NCBI GenBank assembly: GCA_017621735.1
Contig: JAGASM010000019.1
Coordinates: forward strand, 1 to 44,466
Direction: 5' to 3'
Length of the DNA stretch: 44,466 nt
Source: Clostridia bacterium
GTDB lineage: Bacteria > Bacillota > Clostridia > Christensenellales > Borkfalkiaceae
Shown: positions 14,519-22,377 of the stretch, one piece after another
How positions within the stretch are numbered: position 1 is the first letter of the stretch
Layout: every line of letters starts with the position of its first letter
Notes under the pieces: model-generated
Told to the model about the DNA's origin: nothing
Database searches by the model: none
Seen by the model: the letters and a program-made list of their open reading frames with translations, nothing else
Translations under genes and position numbers: made by a program

Positions 14519-16291
14519 TTAATGTTTCGTATTGACAAAGAGGTAAATCTTTTCAAGCAAACCGTTGGAGATGACCGAACGGAATTTGCCGAGATAGATA
14601 AAGACTCTTGCAAAGAATGCACGATTGTCGCCGCCGATGACGTATGCGGGGAGATATGCATGCGTTCCAAACTTGTTGGAGATGAACAAATCGCCGAATT
14701 CCGTCTTTTCGTTGGTGGTAAGCGTGTGGAAGAACGCGTCGTACGTATATTGTGCGGAAGCCTCGTAATTTTGCACGGGTGCTTTTTGTGCGTACGAAAC
14801 CTTTGCCGAAGGCGCGGGCGCGGGTGCTTCTGCAACAGGCGCGGGCGCGTTGCCCTTTGCGAGTTCCGCCATGCGCATTTCAAATTCGCTCATTGCCGCG
14901 GTCTTTTCAACCGGTTTCTTTTCTTCCGCTACGGGTGCGGGCGCGGGTGCAGGTGCAGGAGCGGGCGCGGGTGCGGGAGCAACGGGAACGGGCGCAAACT
15001 GAATGACGACGGGGCTAACCGGTGCAGGTGCGGGCGCATTGACTACGACGGGCGTAGGTGCGGGCGCAGGTGCGGTTACCACGATGGGCGTGGGCGTGGG
15101 CGCGGGTGCAGGTGCAGGCGCAGGCGCAGGTGCGGGTGCAGGTGCGGGTTCCGTAACGACGGGAACGGGGGACGCCGCAATTGCGGAGACCGCCTCTTCC
15201 ACAGGAGCCGCGGGTTCTTCTTGTACGGATTCTTCCGCCATCGCCGCTTTTTTCGCTTTTCTCTTCTTTGCACCCTTTGCGATACAGCAAAGCATAGAAA
15301 CGAGGAATGCCGCAAACGTCGTTGCAAGCAATACGATGGAGGGAAGTTTTGCAAGGATTCCCCAGTAGGGAGCCGTTTCCGTTTCGGGCTTAAAGACGTA
15401 GAACGCGAGAAGCGCTACGGTTGCGCCGAACAAAAGAAGGAAGCGGACAAGGTCGAATCCCCAGCCCTTTTTCGCGCCGAGGCGCAAAGCGGAGATGATA
15501 AAGTTAAGGACAAGAAGTGCCGAAATTGCAAGGACGAGGATTTGCGTTACAAACGCGATTCCCGTTTTATCCCAAGCGAATGCGCCTTGCAAAGCGGTGA
15601 GCGTCGCCGATTCGCGATACAAGAATCCGAATGCCGCGCCGATGCCGAGGACAAGGAGCAAGAAGTTGAGGAGCGCATATCCCTTCTTTCTTCCGAGCGA
15701 AGTAAAGAAGATGCACAAAAGGACGGCGCCTGCAATGATTGCGGAGGGAACGTCGATAAGTTCCGACCAAGCGGTAAATCCGCAAAGTGCTCTCGTAATA
15801 AACGTGATAGCGAAGAATCCCGCATAAGCAAAGAATACGACGTAAGCGTTTACATACGTTGCGTTTTTCGCGTTTTTACGGGAAGCAAGTGCGACGATCG
15901 TCAAAATCAAAGAAAGGACGACGGCGCCTGCAATCACGTAAGGGAAGTAGGAAAGGACGGTTTGGATCATTCCGTACGCTTCCGTTCCGATTGCAAAATC
16001 AACGACGGTCGTTCCGGTGATCAATCCCTTCACCGTGTCGACGATGACCCAAAGGAGGGTGTTGCCGAGTACGCCTTCCCCAGCCGTTACGAGGGGGGTA
16101 AACAAGGTGATCCATTTGGAAAGGAAACCGAGGAAGAGTCCGCCGACTGCAAACAAAAGGAGCAGTACGGACAAGAAACGGTAGCCGCCTGCCGAAACAG
16201 CGGCAGCGTCCTCTTCTTCAAAATACAAATCGTCCGAATACTCGTATTCTGCGACGGGGGTTTCCTCTGCGAGATAGTTTTTCTTACTCAT
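14519..16291 (-). CDS. Multi-pass membrane protein with a (Pro-Ala) linker and conserved-looking C-terminal domain
   Basis: The 590-aa product is of unknown function. The acidic cytosolic N-terminus (1-36) leads into about ten hydrophobic helices between residues 38 and 340. A basic stop (KGAKKRKAKKAA) follows, then a long low-complexity linker rich in PAPAPAP and PTPT repeats (about 375-490). The protein ends in a compact folded-looking domain (about 505-590) with TYDAFFHTLTTNEKTEFGDLF, YVIGGDNRAFFARVFIYLGKFR and a final LLEKIYLF. The layout, membrane platform plus flexible tether plus soluble head, suggests tethering or sensing near the membrane. A perfect sigma-A promoter drives it. The head domain is the part worth a profile search. 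Confidence 0.88.
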   Translation of the reverse strand: MSKKNYLAEETPVAEYEYSDDLYFEEEDAAAVSAGGYRFLSVLLLLFAVGGLFLGFLSKWITLFTPLVTAGEGVLGNTLLWVIVDTVKGLITGTTVVDFAIGTEAYGMIQTVLSYFPYVIAGAVVLSLILTIVALASRKNAKNATYVNAYVVFFAYAGFFAITFITRALCGFTAWSELIDVPSAIIAGAVLLCIFFTSLGRKKGYALLNFLLLVLGIGAAFGFLYRESATLTALQGAFAWDKTGIAFVTQILVLAISALLVLNFIISALRLGAKKGWGFDLVRFLLLFGATVALLAFYVFKPETETAPYWGILAKLPSIVLLATTFAAFLVSMLCCIAKGAKKRKAKKAAMAEESVQEEPAAPVEEAVSAIAASPVPVVTEPAPAPAPAPAPAPAPAPTPTPIVVTAPAPAPTPVVVNAPAPAPVSPVVIQFAPVPVAPAPAPAPAPAPAPAPVAEEKKPVEKTAAMSEFEMRMAELAKGNAPAPVAEAPAPAPSAKVSYAQKAPVQNYEASAQYTYDAFFHTLTTNEKTEFGDLFISNKFGTHAYLPAYVIGGDNRAFFARVFIYLGKFRSVISNGLLEKIYLFVNTKH

Positions 16292-16339
16292 ATCGATTCT
16301 CCCGAGAAAAATTTATCATGAAGATATTTTGTACTGATA

Positions 16340-16368
16340 ATTATATCATTAAATGCAAGGCATGTCAA
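16340..16368 (-). promoter_or_regulatory. Consensus sigma-A promoter of the multi-pass membrane protein
   Basis: On the minus strand, TTGACA (16363-16368), a 17-bp spacer and TATAAT (16340-16345) match consensus exactly, implying strong constitutive expression. Confidence 0.9.
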
Positions 16369-16471
16369 TATCTCTTTTGAAAGAAAATATTTTTTTATAC
16401 ATTTCATCTTAAAATGCAGACGTATATTTTAGGCAATTTTTTCCTTTTTGAACATATCTTATCGAAAGACC

Positions 16472-16500
16472 TTGAATTTTTCGCAAAAACGTGTTATAAT
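16472..16500 (+). promoter_or_regulatory. Sigma-A promoter of the PucR-type regulator
   Basis: -35 TTGAAT (16472-16477), 17 bp, then a perfect -10 TATAAT (16495-16500). The leader to the ATG is about 45 nt. The rest of the 261-bp divergent gap is AT-rich with no further feature seen. Confidence 0.8.
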
Positions 16501-16552
16501 CACCTTATCACGGAAGAAAAGCGATCGGGCATTTTTGTAAAACGGGGGTACC

Positions 16553-17512
16553 ATGACAGACACAATCGAACAGTTAAAAGGAATATTGACCGATATTCGG
16601 GAAAAGACGGGGGTTTCCGTCCGTTTATTTGCAAACGGAGGGGAAGAAACGGAATTTACAATCGACTATAACGACGAGAAAGTGCGGGCATGGGTGGACG
16701 GCGTCGGCGTGCGTGCGGAAGAATGCGCGCGGTTGGTCGCTTATTTTGTCGCAAGTTCGGACATGCTCCGTCCCGCGCCGGAAAAAGGGGAGTATTTGAA
16801 GAACATCTTGCTCGGAGAGGGCGGCGGGTGGTACGCATACCGTTTTATGAGTAAGTACAATCTTCCCGAATCGCCTTGCTATGCCGTTTGCATTTGGGAA
16901 CAAAAGCGCATAGACGAAACGGTCGCTCACGTCGAGGGATGCTTGTTCGACGGACGGGATATGGTCGTAAAAATGGACGAGCATTGCTGCGCGGTCGTTA
17001 AGTTTTTAGAAGACGGGCAGAGCCCGCTTGAATTTTCCCGTTTTCTCAGTCAGTCGCTTTACGAAGAAATCGGCGTAAAAGCGTCGATCGGAATCGGGTG
17101 TGAAACAGAATCTTTTTTCGAAATTTCCACATCCTATCAGCAAGCGATGACGGCAGTTCGCATGAGTTCGGTATTCCATTCGAAAGGCGAGGTGCATTCG
17201 TATAAAGAATATCTCCTTGTTCGCATGCTGGAAGACGTGCCCGAATCCCGCTTAAAAGATTACATGGAACAGTTCCGCATCGGCGACGCGAATGAAATTT
17301 TTGAAGATCGGGAGATGTTAGAAACGGCGGAAGAGTTTTTAGAAAACAGTTTGAACGTTTCCGAAACGTCGCGAAATTTGTATATGCATCGCAATACGCT
17401 CATGTACCGTTTGGATAAAATCGAGCGCGCGACGGGGTTGAACATTCGCAATTTTGCGGACGCCGTGTCCTTCCGCGTCATTATGATCATCTATAAACTG
17501 TTACAGCGTTAG
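16553..17512 (+). CDS. PucR/CdaR-type transcriptional regulator
   Basis: The 319-aa protein has a C-terminal PucR helix-turn-helix domain: LENSLNVSETSRNLYMHRNTLMYRLDKIERATGLNIR (about 264-300), where the NxxRNTLxYRL element is diagnostic. A GGDEF-like, non-catalytic middle domain of the CdaR kind is likely (SIGIGCETESFFEISTSYQQAMTAV, about 180-205). No sugar-diacid binding domain is obvious at the N-terminus, so the ligand is unknown. The gene has its own promoter. It lies 9 bp before an S41 protease gene with which it probably forms an operon. Confidence 0.85.
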   Translation: MTDTIEQLKGILTDIREKTGVSVRLFANGGEETEFTIDYNDEKVRAWVDGVGVRAEECARLVAYFVASSDMLRPAPEKGEYLKNILLGEGGGWYAYRFMSKYNLPESPCYAVCIWEQKRIDETVAHVEGCLFDGRDMVVKMDEHCCAVVKFLEDGQSPLEFSRFLSQSLYEEIGVKASIGIGCETESFFEISTSYQQAMTAVRMSSVFHSKGEVHSYKEYLLVRMLEDVPESRLKDYMEQFRIGDANEIFEDREMLETAEEFLENSLNVSETSRNLYMHRNTLMYRLDKIERATGLNIRNFADAVSFRVIMIIYKLLQR

Positions 17513-17521
17513 GAGAGGGGT

Positions 17522-18880
17522 ATGAAAGAGGAAGAAAATCGCGAACGGGACGAATTTTTTGATTCTCCTCAACAGGAAGAAACCGCCGCGCAAGCACCTT
17601 CTTTATCGCCGATAAAAAAATGGGGGATCGCGTTTGGGGCGGTCCTTCTTGCAGTCGTATTCTTTTTCGGCGGGTGGTTTGCGCATTATTTTTCGCTCGA
17701 TGAGGGACTCCGTACCTTTTTATGGGCAAAGGAAACGACGGAGAAACATTACTTTGAAGAAATCGACGAGGACGCGCTTTACGAAGGGCTTCTCGATGCG
17801 CTCGAAGCGCAGGTGGACCGCTATTCCCGCTTTTACACCGAAGAGGAATACGAAACGGTCATTTTGGAAAGTCAAGGAACGAACAGCGGGCTCGGCATCA
17901 CCATTACGGAAAAGAACGGAAAACCCTTTCTCTATTCCGTCGTTCAAAATTCACCCGCTTGCCTTGCAGGGCTAAAAGAGGGAATGTACGTGCTCGGATA
18001 CGGCGCGGAAGATGCGCTTGAAACGGGGAATTTGGAGCAATTTAAGACGTTTTTAGATGCGCAAACAGGGGAATTGACCTTCCGTTGCGGATATGCGCTC
18101 GACGGAACGGACGCGGAGAATTTTTCGGTTACGCGTCGCAAATATTCCGCATCGTATTGCTTTTATCGCGACAGCGAAACCTCGTATCACTTCCGCGACG
18201 GGGAGAATGGCAAACTCAAAGCGACGCAGACGGACGACGCCCTTCCGTCTCTTAACGGGGATACCGCGTATATAAAACTCATTTCGTTTAACGGAAACGC
18301 AGCGTGGGAATTTGAACAACTTCTTTCCGTTATGAAAGAACGCGGGAGGACGAATCTCGTACTCGATTTGCGCGGAAACGGCGGGGGGTATATGGACGTG
18401 TTGTGTAGCATTTCCTCTCACCTCATGCGGAACGCGGAGGACCGCAGACCGATCGTCGCCACGGCAAAATACCGCAGCGGAAAGAAAACTGCGTTTGTTG
18501 CGGACGGAAACGACTTTTCCGAATATTTTGCGCAAACGGCGAAAATTACCCTTCTTGCGGACGAGAATTCCGCGTCGGCAACCGAATGTTTGATCGGCGC
18601 GTTGATCGATTACGGAACGATCGGTTACGGGGACGTTTATCTTGCGCAGTATGGCGAAACTGCCAAGACGTACGGAAAGGGCATTATGCAATCGCATTTT
18701 ACGTCCCCCTCGGGGGACGTCATGAAATTGACCGTCGCTTCCGTACACTGGCCGGTAAGCGATACGTGTATTCACGGGGTCGGCGTAACGCCCGAAGACG
18801 GCGCGCACGCCGTTCCCGCGGAACAGTTTGACAGAGCGGACGGAATGCTCTTAAACGTTCTTTCTGAAATTTGCGGTTAA
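17522..18880 (+). CDS. S41 family C-terminal processing peptidase, membrane-anchored
   Basis: The 452-aa protein has an acidic N-terminal tail, one transmembrane anchor (about residues 37-60, GAVLLAVVFFFGGWFAHYF), a PDZ domain (GLGITITEKNGKPFLYSV to about 190) and the tail-specific protease domain. YIKLISFNGN and LVLDLRGNGGGYMDVL are family hallmarks. The nucleophile is the second Ser of NSASATE (about 346), and the catalytic Lys is in YGKGIMQ (about 381). It should cut extracytoplasmic substrates. Spore-formers use CtpB-like members in forespore signalling, but nothing here proves that role. Its stop overlaps the stop of the convergent small gene by two bases. Confidence 0.93.
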   Translation: MKEEENRERDEFFDSPQQEETAAQAPSLSPIKKWGIAFGAVLLAVVFFFGGWFAHYFSLDEGLRTFLWAKETTEKHYFEEIDEDALYEGLLDALEAQVDRYSRFYTEEEYETVILESQGTNSGLGITITEKNGKPFLYSVVQNSPACLAGLKEGMYVLGYGAEDALETGNLEQFKTFLDAQTGELTFRCGYALDGTDAENFSVTRRKYSASYCFYRDSETSYHFRDGENGKLKATQTDDALPSLNGDTAYIKLISFNGNAAWEFEQLLSVMKERGRTNLVLDLRGNGGGYMDVLCSISSHLMRNAEDRRPIVATAKYRSGKKTAFVADGNDFSEYFAQTAKITLLADENSASATECLIGALIDYGTIGYGDVYLAQYGETAKTYGKGIMQSHFTSPSGDVMKLTVASVHWPVSDTCIHGVGVTPEDGAHAVPAEQFDRADGMLLNVLSEICG

Positions 18881-19098
18881 CCGTTCATAAATTTTTCAAA
18901 TAAGTCTTTTACAGCCTGCGTTTCAGCGGGCTGTTTTTCTTGTTTATCCGCGGCGGTCTTTTCGCCCGCTTGCACGAGCATTGCAATCAGTTCACGGTTT
19001 TCCCGATAAAACGAAAGGGCGGAAGAGAGCGTTTCTTTGAGTTCATCTGAACTTTTACCCGTCATGGAAAGCAAAATAAAAATAAGGAGAAGTTGCAT
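18877..19098 (-). CDS. Small hypothetical protein with a hydrophobic N-terminus
   Basis: A 73-aa product is read from the ATG at 19098. An upstream in-frame ATG at 19140 would add 14 residues. Neither start has a good ribosome site, so the start is uncertain. The N-terminus QLLLIFILLSM is hydrophobic but short. A charged helical stretch (SSDELKETLSSALSFYRENRELIAMLVQAGE) follows, then a Gln/Glu-rich linker and an amphipathic end (VKDLFEKFMNG). This resembles short Clostridia proteins of unknown function. It is convergent with the S41 protease and divergent from the next small gene. A dyad (19096-19112) covers its likely start. Confidence 0.55.
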   Translation of the reverse strand: MQLLLIFILLSMTGKSSDELKETLSSALSFYRENRELIAMLVQAGEKTAADKQEKQPAETQAVKDLFEKFMNG

Positions 19099-19112
19099 AC
19101 CATCATGGTATG
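19096..19112. promoter_or_regulatory. Perfect dyad CATACCA-TCA-TGGTATG in a divergent intergenic region
   Basis: Seven-base arms and a 3-base spacer lie between two small divergent genes, and the left arm contains the likely minus-strand start codon. A second dyad, ACACC-GTGA-GGTGT (19146-19159), lies beside the plus-strand ribosome site. They may be protein-binding sites or RNA hairpins controlling start access. Confidence 0.4.
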
Positions 19113-19161
19113 ACGGGCGCAAAAAATCCGTGCCACGCATAAGATACACCGTGAGGTGTTT

Positions 19162-19422
19162 ATGAAAGATTTTGCAAATTTTCAAGCAAACGACGGCGGA
19201 GAAGATTGGATGGAAGAGGCAAAACGGCTTGCGGCATCCTTTCACGGAAAGGGGGAAGGGGAACTGATGCGCGCAATTTTGGAGCGCGCCATTGAGGGAA
19301 AACGGAACGGAACGCTCACAAACGAGCAAATCGACGCGTTTTACGCGCAGTTTTCGCCGATGCTTGACGGCGCAAAGAAAAAGAAGTTGAAAAAAATCGT
19401 CGAGCAGTTGAAGAGCATGTAA
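19162..19422 (+). CDS. Small helical protein, unknown function
   Basis: The 86-aa protein starts at the ATG at 19162, with GAGGTG just upstream. It has no membrane segment. Predicted helices are WMEEAKRLAASFHGKGEGELMRAILERAIEG, a middle piece NGTLTNEQIDAFYAQFSPML and a basic end KKKKLKKIVEQLKSM. The NEQIDxFYxQFSPML segment recalls a small protein family seen in Clostridia genomes with no assigned role. It probably belongs functionally with the divergent 73-aa gene. The 98 bp after it hold only short imperfect hairpins before the next convergent gene. Confidence 0.65.
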   Translation: MKDFANFQANDGGEDWMEEAKRLAASFHGKGEGELMRAILERAIEGKRNGTLTNEQIDAFYAQFSPMLDGAKKKKLKKIVEQLKSM

Positions 19423-19520
19423 CGGGCGCAAACAGCCGATAGGCTTTTCGGCGGAAACGTCGGGGGGCTTTCTCCGTGTGAAAGGCGCGCTGGGGACATT
19501 CCGCTTTGCGGAAAAAACGG

Positions 19521-20633
19521 TTAGATTCTTTTTAGCGCGCGGAGAAGTGCGTCCGCCTCTCTCCAACTCTGCACGGGGGAAAAGGATGCGCGCACAAGAC
19601 CTATATTGTCCGTTCCAAGCGCTTTGTGCGCGAGGGGGGCGCAATGCAATCCGCCCCGTACGGCAATGTGAAACCGTTCGGAAAGAATGGACGCGACCTC
19701 TTCGGAGGGGATTTCCCTATGGGCAAACGCGCAAATTCCGCTCGCGTTGGGGCGGAAGAACGCGCGATAGTTAGAAAGATCGGAAAGCGCTTCGTAAACG
19801 CGCGTTGTAAGGGAGAGGAGTTTTTTGCCTCCCGCCTCTTCGTCCGCTTGAAACTGAAGGACGCCCTCAAACAGCGAACAAATGGCAGGATAAGAAAGCG
19901 TTCCGCTTTCCAGTCGATCGGGAAAGTATTCGGGCATATCAAGCCGAATGCTTTCGCTTCCCGTCCCGCCGAAGAGGAGGGGACGTGGGGTTACACGGTC
20001 AGAAAAGAGAAGCGCTCCCGCCCCTTGAATGGCGTTAAGCCCTTTGTGTCCGGCAAGGGCGAGCGCGTCAATGCCGAGTTCTCTCATTTTTAAGGGGAAA
20101 TGTCCCGCGCCTTGCGCGCCGTCTACGACGAGTTTGACGCGGGGAGGAAGAATCGACCGAATTGCGGCAAGATCGGGCGCGTACCCCGTAACGTTGGAAG
20201 CGCTCGTTACCGCGACGACCGCCGTGTTTTCTTTAACGCGGGCGAGGAAGTCTTCCGCAAAAATTTGTCCGTCGCGAAGGGGAACGACGTCGTAGGTAAT
20301 CGTCCCCGCGCGTGCAAGCGCGTCCAAAGGGCGCAATACGGAGTTGTGTTCCAAACAAGTCGTTACAACGTGATCCCCTTCGCATAAAGTGCCGATAAGG
20401 GCGAGGTTAAGCGCTTCCGTGCAGTTTTTGGTAAAGACGACGCGGTCAAATCCGTAACCGTTGAAAACGTCGTCGAGCAACACGCGGCATGCTTGAACGC
20501 GTTCGGCACAAGCAAGCGAAAGCGCGTGTCCGCTCCGTCCGGGGTTTGCGCAGGCTTTTAGCGATGCGAGTACGGCGTTTTGTACCGAGTATGGCTTTGT
20601 TCCGCCCGTTGCGGCGTTGTCAAGATAGATCAT
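19521..20633 (-). CDS. Class V aminotransferase, cysteine desulfurase-like
   Basis: The 370-aa PLP enzyme starts at the ATG at 20633, preceded by GGAGG (20639-20643). A frame extending ten codons further lacks a ribosome site. MIYLDNAATGGTKP opens the fold. FTKNCTEALNLAL and LEHNSVLRPL are typical motifs. VVDGAQGAGHFPL precedes the PLP lysine in ALAGHKGLNAIQG (about 194-206). RGGLHCAPLAHKALG carries the cysteine expected to receive sulfur as persulfide. It matches the cysteine-desulfurase subfamily found beside Se/S-carrier genes, and a DUF3343 gene lies divergently 53 bp away. No iscU or thiI is present. Confidence 0.88.
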   Translation of the reverse strand: MIYLDNAATGGTKPYSVQNAVLASLKACANPGRSGHALSLACAERVQACRVLLDDVFNGYGFDRVVFTKNCTEALNLALIGTLCEGDHVVTTCLEHNSVLRPLDALARAGTITYDVVPLRDGQIFAEDFLARVKENTAVVAVTSASNVTGYAPDLAAIRSILPPRVKLVVDGAQGAGHFPLKMRELGIDALALAGHKGLNAIQGAGALLFSDRVTPRPLLFGGTGSESIRLDMPEYFPDRLESGTLSYPAICSLFEGVLQFQADEEAGGKKLLSLTTRVYEALSDLSNYRAFFRPNASGICAFAHREIPSEEVASILSERFHIAVRGGLHCAPLAHKALGTDNIGLVRASFSPVQSWREADALLRALKRI

Positions 20634-20686
20634 AAAAACCTCCATATTACGTGGTAAGTTCATTATACGAAGGCAGGAAAAAAATC

Positions 20687-20929
20687 ATGACTGTAGTGGC
20701 AGTATTTCGTTCGCGCGCGCAAGCGCTCGGATATTTATCCGCATTAAAAAATATCGGCGTCGTTGCGAGTGCCGTCAATACTCCCAAAGAGGCGAACGTC
20801 GGTTGCGGAATTTCCGTAAAACTTGACGTGCGTTTTTTGCCGCGTGCGGAAAATGTCTTAAAAAGCGGAAGATATTCTTCTTTTTCCGGTTGGATGAAAC
20901 GCATCGGCTATTCGTACGTTTATTTGTAA
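20687..20929 (+). CDS. DUF3343 family protein, putative Se/S carrier
   Basis: The 80-aa protein starts at the ATG at 20687. MTVVAVFRSRAQALGYLSAL opens a small alpha/beta domain, and the conserved cysteine is in NVGCGISVKL (about residue 43). DUF3343 is annotated as a putative selenium or sulfur carrier and often sits with class V aminotransferases, as it does here in divergent orientation. I infer that it accepts persulfide from the neighbour, with an unknown final acceptor. The 53-bp divergent gap is enough for two ribosome sites but only compact promoters. Confidence 0.85.
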   Translation: MTVVAVFRSRAQALGYLSALKNIGVVASAVNTPKEANVGCGISVKLDVRFLPRAENVLKSGRYSSFSGWMKRIGYSYVYL

Positions 20930-21021
20930 AAAAGCAATACGTATTGTGTTTTTATGAAAAAAACCCCGATTCCCGTCGTCAAAACGGAAATAAGAGCGGA
21001 GTATTTGAGCGCTCGTTTTGC

Positions 21022-21050
21022 TTGCAAAAATTTCCGCGCGGCGGTATAAT
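21022..21050 (+). promoter_or_regulatory. Promoter of nth placed for a leaderless transcript
   Basis: -35 TTGCAA (21022-21027), 17 bp, then a perfect -10 TATAAT (21045-21050). The ATG begins at 21057, six bases after the -10 box, which is where transcription should start. Confidence 0.7.
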
Positions 21051-21056
21051 GGGGAT

Positions 21057-21683
21057 ATGAACGCAAAAGCAGTGTTAGCCGAACTTGAACGGCTGTATCC
21101 CAACGCGCGTCCCGCGCTTGAATATCAAAGCGATTACGAATTGCTCGTGGCGGTCGTTTTGTCCGCGCAATGCACGGACGAGCGGGTGAATAAGGTTACG
21201 CGGGAACTCTTCAAAAACCATAACACGCCCGAGGGCATGCTCCGCCTTTCTCAAGAAGAGTTGGAAGGGTATATTTTTTCTTGCGGACTGTACCGCAGCA
21301 AAGCGCAACACATTTTGTCCGCCTCGCGCGATATCGTCGAACGCTTTTCCGGACAGGTGCCGTCAAATATCAACGATCTCCGCTCTCTTGCGGGCGTTGG
21401 GCAAAAAACGGCGAACGTCGTCTATTCCGTCGCGTTCGGCGGGGACGCGATTGCGGTGGATACGCACGTGTTTCGCGTGAGTAACCGCCTTGGACTTGCC
21501 TGCGCCGATACCCCTTTTAAGACGGAAGAACAGTTAAAGCAAGTTATTCCTCAAGAGGACTGGTCGCGGGCGCACCACTGGTTGATTTTTCACGGCAGAC
21601 AAGTGTGCCATGCCCGCAAACCGGATTGCCCGAACTGTACCCTTTCTTCCGAGTGTAAATTTTTTCAAAAAACAAAACCGTAA
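21057..21683 (+). CDS. nth: Endonuclease III, base-excision DNA glycosylase/AP lyase
   Basis: The 208-aa iron-sulfur enzyme removes oxidised pyrimidines and cuts at abasic sites. The helix-hairpin-helix motif LRSLAGVGQKTANVV contains the catalytic lysine, and AVDTHVFRV holds the catalytic aspartate. The 4Fe-4S cluster motif is complete (CHARKPDCPNCTLSSEC, spacing C-x6-C-x2-C-x5-C). The start at MNAKAVLAEL matches family length. A TTG start further upstream would lie inside the promoter. There is no usable ribosome site, since GGGG sits only two bases from the ATG, so leaderless translation is likely. The following hairpin overlaps the next gene's ribosome site. Confidence 0.95.
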   Translation: MNAKAVLAELERLYPNARPALEYQSDYELLVAVVLSAQCTDERVNKVTRELFKNHNTPEGMLRLSQEELEGYIFSCGLYRSKAQHILSASRDIVERFSGQVPSNINDLRSLAGVGQKTANVVYSVAFGGDAIAVDTHVFRVSNRLGLACADTPFKTEEQLKQVIPQEDWSRAHHWLIFHGRQVCHARKPDCPNCTLSSECKFFQKTKP

Positions 21684-21687
21684 GTAT

Positions 21688-21732
21688 AAAAACCTCTTTG
21701 ACGGGCGATAACCACCGCAAGGAGGTTTTTTT
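21688..21732 (+). terminator. Terminator-like hairpin that also buries the ribosome site of the coat gene
   Basis: AAAAACCTC (21688-21696) pairs with GAGGTTTTT (21722-21730). The inner loop can extend the stem (TTG-A-CGG with CCG-CAA). The 3' arm contains the GGAGG ribosome site of the gene starting at 21733, directly before the T-run. Transcripts coming from nth would be stopped or poorly translated. Confidence 0.6.
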
Positions 21733-21930
21733 ATGGCGAAATTGACGGCAAAAGATTTAGACGTATTGACGCACGTTTTGACGGGCGAAGAAATTGCCTG
21801 CAAAAAGGCGCGCGTATACGCAAACACGCTGACCGACCCCGCGCTTGCGCAGGAGATGGATCGCATTTCAAGTGCGCATGCAGAGCGGTTTTCCGCTTTA
21901 CTGCGGTTTTTAGAGGGGGGAAAGGCATGA
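21733..21930 (+). CDS. Small CotF-like ferritin-fold coat-associated protein
   Basis: The 65-aa helical protein starts MAKLTAKDLDVLTHVLTGEEIACKKARVYAN and ends with a second helix containing SAHAERFSALLRFLE. The paired helices with ELL/E and HxxRF patterns match one half of the spore-coat CotF/ferritin-like family, common in Clostridia as adjacent small genes. The ribosome site GGAGG lies in a hairpin (21688-21730). Its stop overlaps the next start (ATGA). The coat role is inferred from the family. Confidence 0.72.
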   Translation: MAKLTAKDLDVLTHVLTGEEIACKKARVYANTLTDPALAQEMDRISSAHAERFSALLRFLEGGKA

Positions 21931-22214
21931 AACAGTCGAAGAAGGATATTTCACTCAACGAAAAAGACGCATTGCAAGATATGTTGAATGCGGAAAAACA
22001 GTTGATGAATTTATACACGGTCGCATTGATGGAAGGAAGCAGCAAGTCGCTCCGAAAGGAGTTTTTGCACAACTGTTCGGCGACGGCGGAAGACCAGTTT
22101 TCCGTCTTCGAGCAAATGCTCGCACGCGGGTACTACGAAACGACGCCTGCGGAACCGCCGATGATCAAGGAAAAAACGGAACAATTTTCTAAAGTCTTAA
22201 AACAAATTTCTTAA
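21927..22214 (+). CDS. CotF family spore coat protein
   Basis: The 95-aa protein is translationally coupled to the gene before it (4-base overlap). ALQDMLNAEKQLMNLYTVALME forms the first helix of the CotF fold, and LHNCSATAEDQFSVFEQMLARGYYETTPA gives the second helix and the typical 'GWY'-like turn before a proline-rich end. Members coat spores in Bacilli and Clostridia. Together the two proteins could form a hetero-oligomer. A terminator follows at once. Confidence 0.85.
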   Translation: MKQSKKDISLNEKDALQDMLNAEKQLMNLYTVALMEGSSKSLRKEFLHNCSATAEDQFSVFEQMLARGYYETTPAEPPMIKEKTEQFSKVLKQIS

Positions 22215-22219
22215 AATGG

Positions 22220-22246
22220 AAGAAGCGGGTTTTCCCGCTTCTTTTT
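22220..22246 (+). terminator. Intrinsic terminator of the CotF-like pair
   Basis: AAGAAGCGGG (22220-22229) pairs with CCCGCTTCTT (22234-22243) around four T, followed by T residues. Confidence 0.9.
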
Positions 22247-22350
22247 CATAAAAAAGGAAATTAGGGGAAGAAATCACACGGAAAACTGTAAAAACAAGCG
22301 AAAAATACAAAGAAATAATTTATTTTGGTATATACAAAAGGAAAATATTG

Positions 22351-22359
22351 TGTTATAAT
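22351..22359 (+). promoter_or_regulatory. Extended -10 promoter of the alpha-galactosidase gene
   Basis: TGT-TATAAT (22351-22359) is an extended -10 with a perfect hexamer. The -35 region (TATACA at 22331-22336) is poor. No clear catabolite-repression site was recognised. Confidence 0.65.
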
Positions 22360-22377
22360 CCTTATGTTGGAGGATTT

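Noticed and set aside
14522..16321. A 599-codon open frame on the plus strand opposite the multi-pass membrane protein
   Set aside because: It is Cys/Arg/Gly-rich without domain logic, is a mirror of the biased codons of the minus-strand gene, and has no ribosome site. The minus-strand gene has a consensus promoter and membrane helices.
19099..19644. Long minus-strand extension of the 73-aa gene to 19644
   Set aside because: It runs antisense through the 19162-19422 gene with low-complexity basic content. Only the C-terminal part looks like protein.
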